Source of the DNA: Melastoma dodecandrum | Lineage: Eukaryota > Streptophyta > Magnoliopsida > Myrtales > Melastomataceae | Assembly: GCA_029817715.1 (NCBI GenBank) | Contig: JARUPY010000605.1 | Location: 4,340,001 to 4,404,000, forward strand | DNA: 64,000 nt | Direction: 5' to 3' | Part shown: one piece after another, positions 45,601-56,457 of the stretch | Position numbering within the stretch: position 1 is the first letter of the stretch | Layout of the letters: every line of letters starts with the position of its first letter | Notes under the pieces: model-generated | Told to the model about the DNA's origin: nothing | Databases searched by the model: none | Seen by the model: only the letters and a program-made list of their open reading frames with translations | Position numbers and translations under genes: made by a program

Positions 45601-46554
45601 TGTTCGCGTAGAAAACGGACCACGTCGGAAATATTTGGCAATTGGACTCACAGGGAATTGTATGTGGTCGCCAGAAAGATGAATTTCAATGATAAAGGAC
45701 AAGGCTGTTACAAATTCAAAGTTTTACAAAAGTAAACGAACGCTTACAGCCATAAAAAATGAAGGAAAAATGGTGGTACGGATGATGGAGGCGCTGTAGA
45801 CTTGCTGCTGGAGGTGCGACTGGAGCTGACGTCACTGCTGACGCTGTAGACTCGGTACAGTGCGCTGTAGATTTGCGCCCCGTGAAGCAGAGTCTGGCGA
45901 AGGTCGGATGTGGATGCTATGGCCCTGGATGAACACCTTGGTGGCGGAGATGCAGGAGGAGGATGATCGTCGGAACTACGGTTGCTCGTCCCGACGTTGG
46001 AGGTGATGGTGGAAGTTGAGTGTCGAGACTACGGCTGCTCGCCTCGACGATGGGAGTGCTGGCGGAAGGTTGATCAACGGAGCTACGGTTGCTCACTCCG
46101 CTGTTGGAAGGATGACCCAATAAACCCAGGCCGAGGTATCTACTAAACTAAGGGTGACGAGCAATACAAAGCTTATGTTTGGCTGATTGATCGTGAGTTT
46201 TCTAAGTAGAATCTACTCTCCCTTTTATACTGAATTCTGTAAGTCTTTGCATGCTCCACACGTCCTCAAAAAATCCCTTAAATCGTGGCATGATCTTAAC
46301 ATCTCTCCAGGGATCTCGGAGTTTGTTTTTCAGAGATTCTTCTAACCTCCACTTAATGAGATCGTGCGTGGGACGTGTTCAGGTGAGTTGTAGACTTAGC
46401 TCACACTCGTATTTCTAAAAAAAAGGGTCGTAGACTTAGGCTGTTGCGGACTGGGGATTCGGCACAGTCGACGGGCTATAGACTTAGCTAAGGCCTTCGT
46501 TCCAATGTGGGCTGTACACTTAACACAGGCCCAGAATATTCTATCGTGTCAAGA
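45601..46554 (-). repeat. 5' LTR of the compact Tat element
   Basis: 954 bp, nearly identical to 41701-42706 except for the 53-bp duplication absent here and scattered changes. On the + strand it ends AAGA instead of AACA. Confidence 0.88.
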
Positions 46555-46868
46555 CACGCGTTCATCGGAATAACGTCGCAAATAACTTCATCCTTGTAGC
46601 TTTTCCCAATAGAAAATGGAACTCGTGCTCTCTGGGTCACTCGAACATCAGTATCCTTGTTGAGCCATTGTAGTCAACATGGATGAGGATAAGCTTCAAT
46701 AGACAACTTAAGATTTTCGACCATCGTCCTCGACACGGCATTGGCGCAGCTCCCCCTATCCATAATCACCAAACAAACTTTTCCTTCGACTGTGCACATG
46801 GTGTAGAAAATATTTTCCCTTTGATCTTCATCTCTAGCGGGTGTCACGCTTAAGGCTTTTCGGACGAC
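46555..46868 (-). pseudogene. Gypsy protease of the - strand element, split by insertion
   Basis: Reads VIMDRGSCANAVSRTMVENL (with the usual active-site Asp and Ser-Cys context), then LQWLNKDTDVRVTQRARVPF to the insertion point. The rest (CHLLL then a QFDWRA-like segment) resumes at 41700 on the other side of the compact Tat element. Confidence 0.8.
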
Positions 46869-47920
46869 CTACAACTCTCCTTCGTTTGGGTTCTCATCAA
46901 TCTCCTTTACATCCCAAATAGGATTGACGTTCTCATCAAACTCTTCTTCTCCATCGGGCAGCTCTCTACTGACAACGTTTCTCCTCGTCGGACACTCAGA
47001 CGCCATGTGTCCTATTCCTTGGCACTTGAAACATCGTCGATTGGTATCTTTCTCGTTCAACTTGACTTCTGGTCTGGTAGTCGATGGTTGAGTTTTTCTT
47101 GACGTCGTCGACGGTGGCTTTTCCTGGGAGCTAGTCTCCTTGTTGGAAGGCGAATCCTTCACGAATGGGCGGGTGCTCGATCTCCTCGCCTGCTGTTGCT
47201 CAACCTCGTGGGCAAGCGCTCTAACATCGTCGAAGGTCCAATACTGCTGAAGTTCGATTGTATCCGCGATCTAAGGCTTAAGTCCCCGAAGATACCTGAC
47301 AACGGTTTGCTCTTAGGCTTCTTGGACATCACACTGCCGCAAGAGTCTCTCGAACTCCCTCATGTACTCCGATACACTTGAAACTTGCTGAAGCGACTAC
47401 AGTTTGAAGTAGAAATCTCGTCGATAATGCTCCGACAGGACATCTTAGTCATAGCCCTCTTCATTTTCGACCACGTACGAATTTTATCAAGTCCTTCTCT
47501 TCGGCGCTGCTGGTTGGTGTTCTCCCACCACAAGCTGGCGTACTTCTTCAACTTTAACGCAGCTAACTTATCCTTTCATTCCTAATGCACCTCTTTATAG
47601 TCGAAGATGTGCTCTACCGTGAGCAACTAGTCGATGAACTCATCGGGGTCCAAGTTTCCTTCGAACTCCAGAATCTGAACACTCATCGTCGGGGCTTTTC
47701 TCTCCTTCCTACGATATTTCGATGAAGATCCTCGTTGAGACTCCCCATGCCATGGGTTCTCCTCATCATCACTGTCTAATCGACTACGGGAAGTCGATGC
47801 ATGATGAGTTTGCAACGACTGTAGTTGCTGCTGAAAATTGGCGATATGCTGCTCAAGCCGACCAACGTGTGCTTCATCTAGAGTCATACCGCATTGCAAT
47901 CTTCCGACCATGGCAATCGT
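46869..47920 (-). pseudogene. Gag of the - strand gypsy element
   Basis: On -: VGRLEQHIANFQQQLQSLQ, then VQILEFEGNLDPDEFID, then (after stops near 47630) KLAALKLKKYASLWWENTN with a Lys/Arg-rich part, and a CCHC zinc knuckle CFKCQGIGHMASEC at about 47000-47042. This is the usual chromovirus/gypsy gag order. Two shifts and stops near 47360 and 47165 break it. Confidence 0.85.
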
Positions 47921-47937
47921 GCGCTCTGATACCAAGA

Positions 47938-48624
47938 TGATAAGGGTATGGCAAGGAATAGATGATTCTAATACCAAAAACGAATGGGAACATCACTGAA
48001 AATGGTGTGGAATGGAGTGACGCTTGAATGGACAGAAGGCGTGTAGGTAGGCGATGAGGAAAGGAAGGCTTGAGATCATCCTCCACTAATACAGATGCAC
48101 CACCGTGAAAGAAGATTCCATAGACTCGTTTGACCGTGGAAACAGAGACACCACCCCGAACAAGACGATGGTGAGGAACAATGTAGAGGATATAGAAACA
48201 CCTCCACCGGTCGAACGCTCAACTCAATTCGCACTTGGAATCCATCATATGAAGAAAGAGGTTGAAGAAGAATCTACTCACTTCGGACAGAAGACAAAGT
48301 CTTACAAATGGGTTTATAATATGATAATCAAAGTTGTCTCCAATGAGTTACAAAGGCAACTTATATAGTGGCCTTAGAAAGAAAAAAAAATTAAATGCAA
48401 TTACAACCAACTAAATGCATGCAGAACTTAATACTAGCCATAACGACTTATTGGAAATGAATGCAACTAAATGCAAGATAGTGGAGGCTTGGGTGGTGTG
48501 ACAATCAATGCGTCTTCAATGCAAGGTTGCTTCTACTTTGACCAGACTTGCTTCGACTAGGCATGCTTCGACGGATCCCTTGATGACAGCTCTAGTTGAT
48601 GGTGGGTCGATGGGCCTTGTATCA
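47938..48624 (-). repeat. 5' LTR of the - strand gypsy element
   Basis: Starts (on +) TGATAAGGG and ends GTATCA. A 3-base spacer separates it from the tRNA-Met primer site at 47923-47934. Confidence 0.85.
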
Positions 48625-49570
48625 CTAGTATTGGTGCTTCCTGATTTCACGAAGGTGTTCAAAGTTGAGTGTGATACCTCTAACATCGACATTGGAGGAG
48701 TATTTCTACAAGAGGGTTGACTCATTGCCTATTATTTGAGTGAGAAGTTAGGCGATGTTTTTTCTGAACTACGCCACCTAAGACAAGGAGTTTACTCGAT
48801 TATTAGAGCATTGGAGAAGTGGAACCACTATCTACTACTACTGGGAGTTTGTCCTTCACACTGATCATGAAGTCTTGAAACATCAATGAGCAAGCGAAGC
48901 TCAATCAACGACAGGTGAAGTGGCTAGAATTTCTTCAGTCATTCACACTAGTGTTGAAACACAAATCTAGAGCGAAGAACAGCGTAGCGAACATGTTTTC
49001 TTGGAACTGATGGGTTTGAGCTACGTAAGGATTTGTACTCGACCGTCACAGACTTTGGAGATATCTATAAGGCTTGCGTGGAGAAATACAGTCATCCCTA
49101 TAATGTAGCCATATGCTTCTTGTTCCATGGAGTCAAGCTATGCATTCCTTGAAGATTTGTTAAAGACGTGTTTATTCAAAATATGCATGGATGACTTACA
49201 GGACCCTTTGTAGTCCAAAAGACTCTTGATATGCTGTAAGAGCTTTTCTATTGGCTTAGGCCAAGGATGTCAATACCTTAATTCAATGGTGTGCGACTTG
49301 CCATCGTAGGAAGAGTCACGTTCGACCCCAAGGGTTTTACATTTTGTTACCAGTAGCTGACTGTGGGGGCATGCGAGCATGGATTTCATCCTTGATTACG
49401 TCGATCACAACGATAGAAGGATTAGATCATGGTAGTTGTGGGTCGATTCTCGAAGATGGCTCACTTCATTCCATGCAGGAATACAAATGATACCTCCCAT
49501 ATTGCAGACTTCTACTCTTGGGAAGTTGTTCCACTACATGGAGTTCAAACATCGATTGTGTCAAACCGTG
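48625..49570 (+). pseudogene. Outermost gypsy relic, right half (RNase H and integrase start)
   Basis: Continues the frame left at 38008: LVLPDFTKVFKVECDTSNID (RNase H), then degraded RNase H and zinc region, then [17 protein letters not shown] at about 49430 from the integrase core. Ends abruptly near 49570; the 49570-49690 stretch is unassigned. Confidence 0.75.
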
Positions 49571-49689
49571 CCTTCTACTTTAGGGAAGTTTACTTTCTTG
49601 TTGTGTTTTGTGTTTGCCTTCTAGGAAGCTTCTTGTATGGCGGCGGCTTTATTGGTCCCAAATCTTCTCTTGGCCAAAACGTCACTCCT

Positions 49690-51760
49690 TCAAGCGGATC
49701 CAATATACGCCCATAAGTCTCCTAAATGTATGTAACTTGAATCGCAATCCACATAATCCTCTTCAACCCTTTTCGAGTAGTTGACACAAGGTATTACATG
49801 TGGCCATGTGTCCCAGAAGTTACAACTATGAGATCTACTACCAAAATCCATTAAGTATTTATCAGTATCATAACCAGCCAACAACACCTCAAATCGCTCC
49901 GCAAATGAAGGTTTGACCACATACCTACCTGACCTTTCTTTAAGCAACTCTACTTCTTTCTTAATATTTGGAAGCAATATGTCATTGCTGGCACGCCCTA
50001 CTTTCTTCTTCTGAGCTTGCCGCACCATTAACAGTCGGCAAATAATCTCCAACATATTGATAAGAGGTAATCATCGTGCATCAATTATCTATGAATTGAA
50101 GGTCTCACACATGTTGTTAGTGATAGTGCCACACTTACTTGATTTGTGGAAAAATGATTTGCAGAAATGTTCAGGTCGTTGATTCAGGAAATGTTCAGGT
50201 CGTTGCTTCAGGTAGAGGTATTCCATCACGCCTTTCCCTCATCTTATTCAAAGCATTTGCATAATTCGTCTTATTCGTGCTCTTCACAACCTTGTCAAAA
50301 CAAGTTTTCATGAACGAATCCTTGTGCTTAATCTTCCAATTTTGGTATATGTGCTTTACACAATTCCTATGTTTTGCATTTGGTGTGAGATTCGCCAATG
50401 CATGAAGTAGTCCCCAGCAAATGAATAGGGAAATTCAACAAACATATGATAACTAGTAAAACATAAATGCCAAGTTAAAATTCACATACATACCTTATGT
50501 TCGTCATTTCTGAAGGTCCAGCCATTACCATAACCAACTCCATGAATTCTGAATAACAACTCCAGAAATCAGGTCTATGATTCACAATTTTCCCCTTTGA
50601 CCACAGCCCAAGCAATGGAAAACATTCATTCATTCCCATCACGTCCGACGACACTTAAAAGAATCTCACCACATTTTTGCTTTGCAAATGTGCCATCAAA
50701 TTCAATGAAAGGTCTACATCCCTTTAAGAAACCAATTCACAAAGCATCAAAGCAAATGAATAATCTTTTAAAAGTTGTATACATACCTATTGATGAGGTT
50801 AAATCACAAGCCAGTAGTTCAAATGTAGGGTTTGGATATTTCAACTTCTGAGCACCAATATATGGACGAAGATCCTTAAAATGATCATTGAGGCTGCCAT
50901 ATTCCAACTTCTTAGCCAAATCAACTAGCTTTGTATATTGTCATCAATGAGATTTCCAGGTTGTGCTTTTCCATAATTTCTAGCTGAGTTTCTTGGGCTA
51001 TCACACCATACTTACAAATACTCCCCTCCATGAATTGAGATAAGAGCCACGTTGTTGTAGTTTGACGATTACTTATACTACGACTACATTTATGCTCATT
51101 TAATATAGAATGAACAACAAATATCATCTCCTTTTCAGTCCAAGACCCATACAACCTCCAAGGACAACCTTTAACACAAACAGTTTCCTACCTATCCTTT
51201 GTACTTCTCTTCCACCTCAGATTATACCTGTTAGCAATAGTATACTGTTGAATAGCCTTATAAAGTTGCCTAGGTGTTTCAAAATACATTCCAACTTTCC
51301 ATTCTATAGTTTTTTTATCACAATAGGGGTTATACTCGCTAAATATATGCGTCAATTTTTTTCATCTTTCTCTTATGGGTGAATAGCCATCATCATTTCC
51401 CATTTCTTCATCACTTCTCTCATATTCTAACACAGCACCGTCCTCAACCATGTCGACATCACTAACATCAATTTGAGCTTTATTTCCCCTAACTTCCTCA
51501 TCCACTTCCAAATTGTCAACACCACCCCTAACTTCTTCCTCATCTTTCAAACCATCAACACCACCCCTAACTTCATCATCCCCCTCCTCCTCTTCTAAAT
51601 TAGTTATTTCTTCCTCTCCCTAATCTTGTTCCACCTCATTAGTATCAAGTTCATTACACTATGCACCTACATCAAATTCCCTTACACCCCCTTCCTCACC
51701 TTCAATGTAAATCTTTACTTTCTCACCATCACATTCATCTACCATTTTCATTACATGGTT
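49690..51760 (-). pseudogene. MULE (Mutator-like) transposase relic
   Basis: On - from the right: an acidic N-terminal region with repeated E-V-R-G-G-V motifs (51362-51760), then MYGSWTEKEMIFVVHSILNE. Next come the transposase core with CRPFIEFDGTFA near 50715 (first catalytic Asp) and NAKHRNCVKHIYQNWKIKHK at 50340-50390. A SWIM-type Cys/His end (CNFWDTWPHVIPCVNY) lies near 49780-49840. Stops and shifts at about 50195, 50600 and 50920 inactivate it. No terminal inverted repeats are recognised. Confidence 0.8.
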
Positions 51761-53223
51761 GTCTTCTAAAATATTTTTCAGCAACAAAAAACTCGTCTTA
51801 GAAAACAATACCATATTCTTTGAACCTTACTAATTCCAGAGCCTTTGGTTAGAGCAACTAGTTTAAAATATCCTAGTAAATCAATGTCAACTTCGTCATA
51901 CTTTACTACTTACCACCATCGTATGAGCCTAATCCAAAACAATTCATTCCCCCTCCAACATGCAGATTCAAAGTAATGCGCTTCGCCATATCTGTAGATA
52001 TAAAAATCTATTTCACGCACAACTTATCTACAACACCCAAGTAGAAACGTTGCCACAAAGGCCAAGGACAAACATACCTTCTTCAATTGCAGACATTCAT
52101 GTCTTCTGTCATAGAGGTACAACGCTCTATCAAGTAAACCACCCTGTGGGCGTCGTGTCTCGCCCTCGGGCACGACCAGCCACCCAAACACACATACAAC
52201 GGAAGCCTTTTATTTTGATGAAGACACTGACTTGTATTATCTAGCGTTCCCACAAATACAACCCAATCCCTCCATGCATGCATACATCCCTTCACAAGTC
52301 CTCATACATATAGGGATCGTGGCTATTCACTAACTATTACAACATTTCCTAAGGGTCGTGTCACTTAGAATGTAACCGCCCTCTAGTACCCTTTGGGGTC
52401 GCACCCTTTCTAATCTATTCGCCCCTTACAAGCGTTGTGGCTATCCAAGGGGAACCCACTCAAGGAACGCACCCTTTCACCAACACCACCCTCTCAAGGG
52501 TCATATCCTTTCATACGCGCCCCCTCACAATGTGACGCGTCCAAACACTCTTTCAGTCTCTCGTACCTTTGTGACCAAGGCTGTCCATGAACCATACCAC
52601 TCTAGGTCCGTGTACATTCGTGCCTCTTCAGAACACCGCTCATGGGACTGCCCACGAACATCTCTCAAGCGTCTGCGCCTACGTATTCTGGTCACGTTGC
52701 GCTTCTTGCCTAGCTTCATTGTCCGAGCACCGACTCGAACCCTCACTTGATCCGTCAAGTGTCAACGAACGCACCTACGCTCGCTGTTGTCCATGCGCTC
52801 GGACCCATGGATGCTGCCCAAACAACCTCGCTCAAACTTCTGTAAACGAGGGGCACCGACCCTCCTCTTATCCCCATGACATCTTCTACCTTGAAATAGA
52901 TGTCCCTGCCTCCAATAAGAAACCTTACACAAGCGCCTCACCTCCCTTGCTGGTGCGATTATGACTTTTGTCAAGGTGGTGAAACTTTAGGAATTTCAAC
53001 GATTTTTTGGGTTCAAAATTAGATCTTGGGAAGGCATTTATTATGGGGGAAATTTTGGATTCTTTGGAAAAGTCAATTCCACTTGTATTTGACAGTTAGC
53101 CTCCGTTCAATCCACGTAGTATTTCGAACGAAATCATCCAACACAAACCAAAATAAAGAAAACGTACGAAGTTAGAGATAAAAGCATGTGACAAATCAAA
53201 TTTGAATAAAAAAGAAAGTTTTA
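51761..53223. other. Unassigned, with a pyrimidine-rich block
   Basis: 51761-52080 may be MULE 5' flank. 52100-52990 is unusually C-rich with CACCCTTTC- and CCCCCTCA-type recurrences on +, suggesting an LTR or satellite remnant. No domain is found in either direction. 53000-53220 is AT-rich. Confidence 0.4.
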
Positions 53224-53228
53224 AATAT

Positions 53229-53442
53229 TGTAAACATAGTGTGAATGCCCATTTATTGTAATAATTTATTATACATTCGGTTATAATTCTTTATATTCTT
53301 TCTGTTGTAAAATCTCTATAAATAGAAGGGATATCTATTGTATACATATGATGATCTTAAAAATCAATAAGAAATTCTCCCTCCCTTTTCCCTCCATATT
53401 CTCTCGTTTTCCTTCTTCCTTTTTCCCGTTCTTTGTTTTACA
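53229..53442 (+). repeat. 5' LTR of the small copia element
   Basis: 214 bp with TATAAATAG at about 53316-53324, a probable TATA box, and a pyrimidine-rich end. Matches 55211-55420 closely. Confidence 0.88.
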
Positions 53443-53572
53443 ACACGTTGTCAGCACGAAGCCAAATCCCCCTCCTCGTTCGTGGAAACTAAGTGGATTG
53501 AGGTAGACGATGGTAACCTCGAAAAATTTCGATTTTATTTTAATCTCATCATTATTTTTTCTTATAGTCATA

Positions 53573-54624
53573 ATGTCGAATCTCACAAAATTTGAGTTCA
53601 CGGCCCTTGAAATCACCGGAAGGAATTACCTTTAAAGATTTTAGACACTGAAATTCATCTTGCGGCCAACGGTCTTGAAAATACCATCAATGATCAAAAC
53701 ACGACGTCCGACCAAGATAAGACCAAAAAAATGATCTTTCTTCATCGCCATCTCCTCGAAGGTTTAGAAATTGAGTATCTCACCGTGAAAGATCCCTTGG
53801 TCTTGTGGAATAATTTGAAAGAAAGGTATGATCATTCGAAAATAATCATTCTTCCAAAGGCTCAGTTTGATTGGCTGCATTTGCGCCTTCAATATTTTAA
53901 ATCGATGAGCGAATACAATTCGACATTATTTCGAATTACTTCTCAATTGAAATTATGTGGAGAAACTATTACCGACGGAGATATGTTGGAGAAAACATTC
54001 TCCACTTTTCATGCGTCGAATGTGCTCCTGCAGCAACAATATCATGAAAAAGGTTTTGAGAAATATTCTGAATTGATTTCATGTCTCCTTTTGGCCGAAC
54101 AAAACAATGAGCTTTTGATGAAGAATCATGAGGCCCGTCCGACCGGATTTGCTCCATTCCCTGAAGTGAATGTGACATCATATGGAGGACAGCAACGTAG
54201 TCGTGGTTGAGTTCGTGGTCCCGGTCATGGTAGTGAAAATGGACATGGATGTGGTTATGGTCAAGGATGTGGTGGTGGTCGGTATTATTTTCGTAACAAT
54301 CGTCTCCAATATGTGGAAAAGGGGAAGAGCGACAAAGAGATGCATGATGATGAAAATGGTCAATTCAGCAAGGCTGTGGAGAATAAATGTTATCAATGTG
54401 GCAAGAAGGGCCACTGGTCACGTACTTGTCATACGCCAAAATATTTGACCGATCTCTATCAAGAGTCACTAAAAGGAAAAAGGGCGATCGAGACGAACTT
54501 CGTTTTCGATGAAGGGAAAGTGGCTTCCGGTGATGATAAAATAGATTTTGGTTTGGATGATTTCTCCCAATTTGATATAGCTGACTTTCTTGGCAAGCAT
54601 GAAAATAATAATAATGTTATTTAA
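53573..54624 (+). pseudogene. Copia gag of the small element
   Basis: The ATG at 53573 opens MSNLTKFEFTALEITGRNYL, the usual copia gag start. A shift at about 53630 is followed by FLHRHLLEGLEIEYLTVKDP and LWNNLKERYDH (UBN2 gag core) to 54210. A second shift and a Gly-rich linker follow, and then (54313-54624) the CCHC zinc knuckle CYQCGKKGHWSRTC and an acidic tail. The rest of the gag domain order is complete. Confidence 0.85.
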
Positions 54625-54837
54625 TTTTATTTCTCTTGATGCATTTGTTTATTTTTAAATGAAATTTTATGATTACCTAATTATACGTTTTGTTGTGCAA
54701 ATTAAACTTTTAATTAAAAAAAATAAAATTGTATAATTTGGGAGTAATATTTTGGATTCTTTTTATTATTGTTGTTGTTTTTATTTTCTTATGTGCTTTT
54801 GTATATCATTAAAAATTATTATTTTATGAAGAAAATG

Positions 54838-55090
54838 GAGGTTCTCGGAAGTGAATTCTCGACCAATGAAAATTGCGACTGTCTCGTAGATAGTGCATCG
54901 ACACATACTATTTCGTAAAGCAAGAAATTCTTTTTCACCCATGATCTCCAGAAGAGTGATGATATTGATGTTCAACAAATACATTTATTAGAAAATTTGA
55001 CAGATTTATTCACAAAGGCTTTGCATACAACAAATTTTGAAAGGCTGGTGCATAAAATTGGAATGCGCAACCTTAGAGATTTAAAGTAAT
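54838..55090 (+). pseudogene. Protease scrap fused to RNase H end (pol deletion)
   Basis: NCDCLVDSASTHTI (protease active site, DSAS) is followed within a few codons by KFFFTHDLQKSDDIDVQQIH and LFTKALHTTNFERLVHKIGM, which belong to the end of RNase H. Integrase and RT, about 3 kb in a full element, are gone. The join is at about 54917-54925. Confidence 0.8.
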
Positions 55091-55210
55091 CTTACTAAGA
55101 GGGAAGTAAACATATTATACTCTTTCTTTCCTTTCCCATGGTTTTTTCCAGAGGGTTTTCTGGAAAGGTTTTTAACGAGGCATAATCGGAATGAACATTC
55201 AAGGGGGTAT

Positions 55211-55420
55211 TATAAACATAGTGTGAATGACCATTTATTATAATTATTTATTTTTCATTCAATTACAATTATTTAGCTTTCTATTGTAAAATCTCTATAA
55301 ATAGAAGGGATATCTATTGTATACGTATGATGATCTTGGAAATTAATAAGAAATTATCCCCCATTTTCTCTCCATATTCTCTGGTTTACCTTCTTCCTTT
55401 TTCCTGTTCTTTATTTTACA
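55211..55420 (+). repeat. 3' LTR of the small copia element
   Basis: 210 bp; first base pair TA instead of TG. Directly follows the polypurine tract. Confidence 0.88.
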
Positions 55421-56457
55421 ATATTAAAATAGTTTTTGTTATTATTTTATATTTTATCTAATATTTTTTATTGTTTAGGATAAATCGAAAGAAGTTACTA
55501 AATATAAAAATATTTTTTCGTAAATTAGACTAAATTTTAAAGTAAATAATAATAATATATAAAAAAGAAAACACAGACTAGTACCTCAATGGCCGCTAAC
55601 TAAAATCTCTTCCACTAACAATAGAGTATTCGGGTTCAGCCGACCAAAAAGATCCCGCAAAGTAACTAGTTTGGAGACTAAAGGAGGCCCCCTTGTTGTC
55701 GGGACTGCCAACACGTGGCTGTCGAGGTCGAACGTGGCAGCCGCGTCTTATGGCAAACCAACACCACGTCATCCGTCTGCCCGGCGGGACGTTTCCTTGT
55801 ATTATTATTCTTGATGAGTTTACATAAATTTAGCGATAAATATCCACTGAAAAATACTAATTTTTTCATACCACCACCAAATACCTTCTTTATTTATGAG
55901 AGAGTATTTTCAGATTTTTAAAAAATGGTAAGGGGGATTTTAACCCCATTTTTTGCATAATCACCCCCTCAATCCTATTTCCATTTCCTTTTCTTATTAA
56001 TTTTTTAGTTACTTAAACAATAAAAAGGCAAGCTGAACATTGTATATGAAGGGGGGTATCACATCGCCTGTTTCTTTCCTCATCCACTTCATATAGGAGA
56101 TAGAGTTCCAACAAATTCGAGCCGCCCAGCCCAACACGATGCAGCGGCTGCGACAACTAGGCGCTTGCCGGGCGAATGTATATCTCCATCCAGCTCCTAA
56201 CGCACCAGTTACAAGTAAAAAATAGGTCCCAACACATATCAAAGACAGCATAGCTCCACCAGCCCGATTTTCTTATTCTTCACTCTGAAGAATCATGTAT
56301 CCCTACCCCTTCATCGTTTCTCCAAATATTCTAACCCTTTCTAGCGGCATTTCCTCGATATCGACCGTGCAAAAGCAACCTACTACATGAACTATATAAT
56401 AGTACAAAAAGAAATTATGTGAGGATTTACATTATGTACCTCGTGTCGAGAAGGATT
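55421..56457. other. Intergenic region between copia element and GT14 gene
   Basis: AT-rich 55421-55560, then a GC-richer block with ACGT cores (CACGTGG at about 55713, CACGTCA at about 55764). No convincing ORF on either strand. 56250-56457 is probably the GT14 3' UTR and downstream DNA. Confidence 0.5.

Larger units (their letters stand above)
41701..46554 (-). mobile_element. Compact non-autonomous Tat-type LTR element
   Basis: LTRs 41701-42706 and 45601-46554 are over 90% alike by eye, start TGTT and end AACA/AAGA, and are flanked by a perfect 5-bp target duplication CACGC (41696-41700 and 46555-46559). It sits in the protease region of the - strand gypsy. The interior of 2.9 kb holds the first part of gag (-) and an antisense PMD-type gene (+). 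Protease, RT and integrase are absent, so it depended on enzymes from another element. Confidence 0.9.
38009..48624 (-). mobile_element. Ty3/gypsy (chromovirus-like) LTR element, itself interrupted
   Basis: Direct LTRs at 38009-38817 and 47938-48624 enclose gag, protease, RT, RNase H and integrase, all on the - strand. The primer site TGGTATCAGAGC (on -) lies at 47923-47934 next to the 5' LTR. Flanks CTATT (38004-38008) and CTAGT (48625-48629) look like a 5-bp target duplication with one change. The host is the + strand gypsy RT/RNase H, which continues on both sides. The interior is split by a second element at 41701-46554. Confidence 0.85.
53229..55420 (+). mobile_element. Small Ale-like Ty1/copia element lacking most of pol
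   Basis: Short LTRs (53229-53442 and 55211-55420) start TGTAAA/TATAAA and end TTTACA. The 5' LTR is followed by CGTTGTCAGCACGA, the half-tRNA-Met primer-site context of Ale/Retrofit copia elements. The 3' LTR is preceded by CAAGGGGGTAT. AATAT occurs at 53224-53228 and 55420-55424 as a probable target duplication (one base of ambiguity at the right border). The interior is gag plus a protease scrap joined to the end of RNase H. Confidence 0.85.

Noticed and set aside
52525..52974. Coding region in the C-rich block
   Set aside because: Open frames on both strands have Arg/Pro-rich low-complexity products and no motif.
55700..55770. ACGT-core motifs as an ABRE-type promoter
   Set aside because: No gene starts nearby on either strand; the region is downstream of the GT14 gene.
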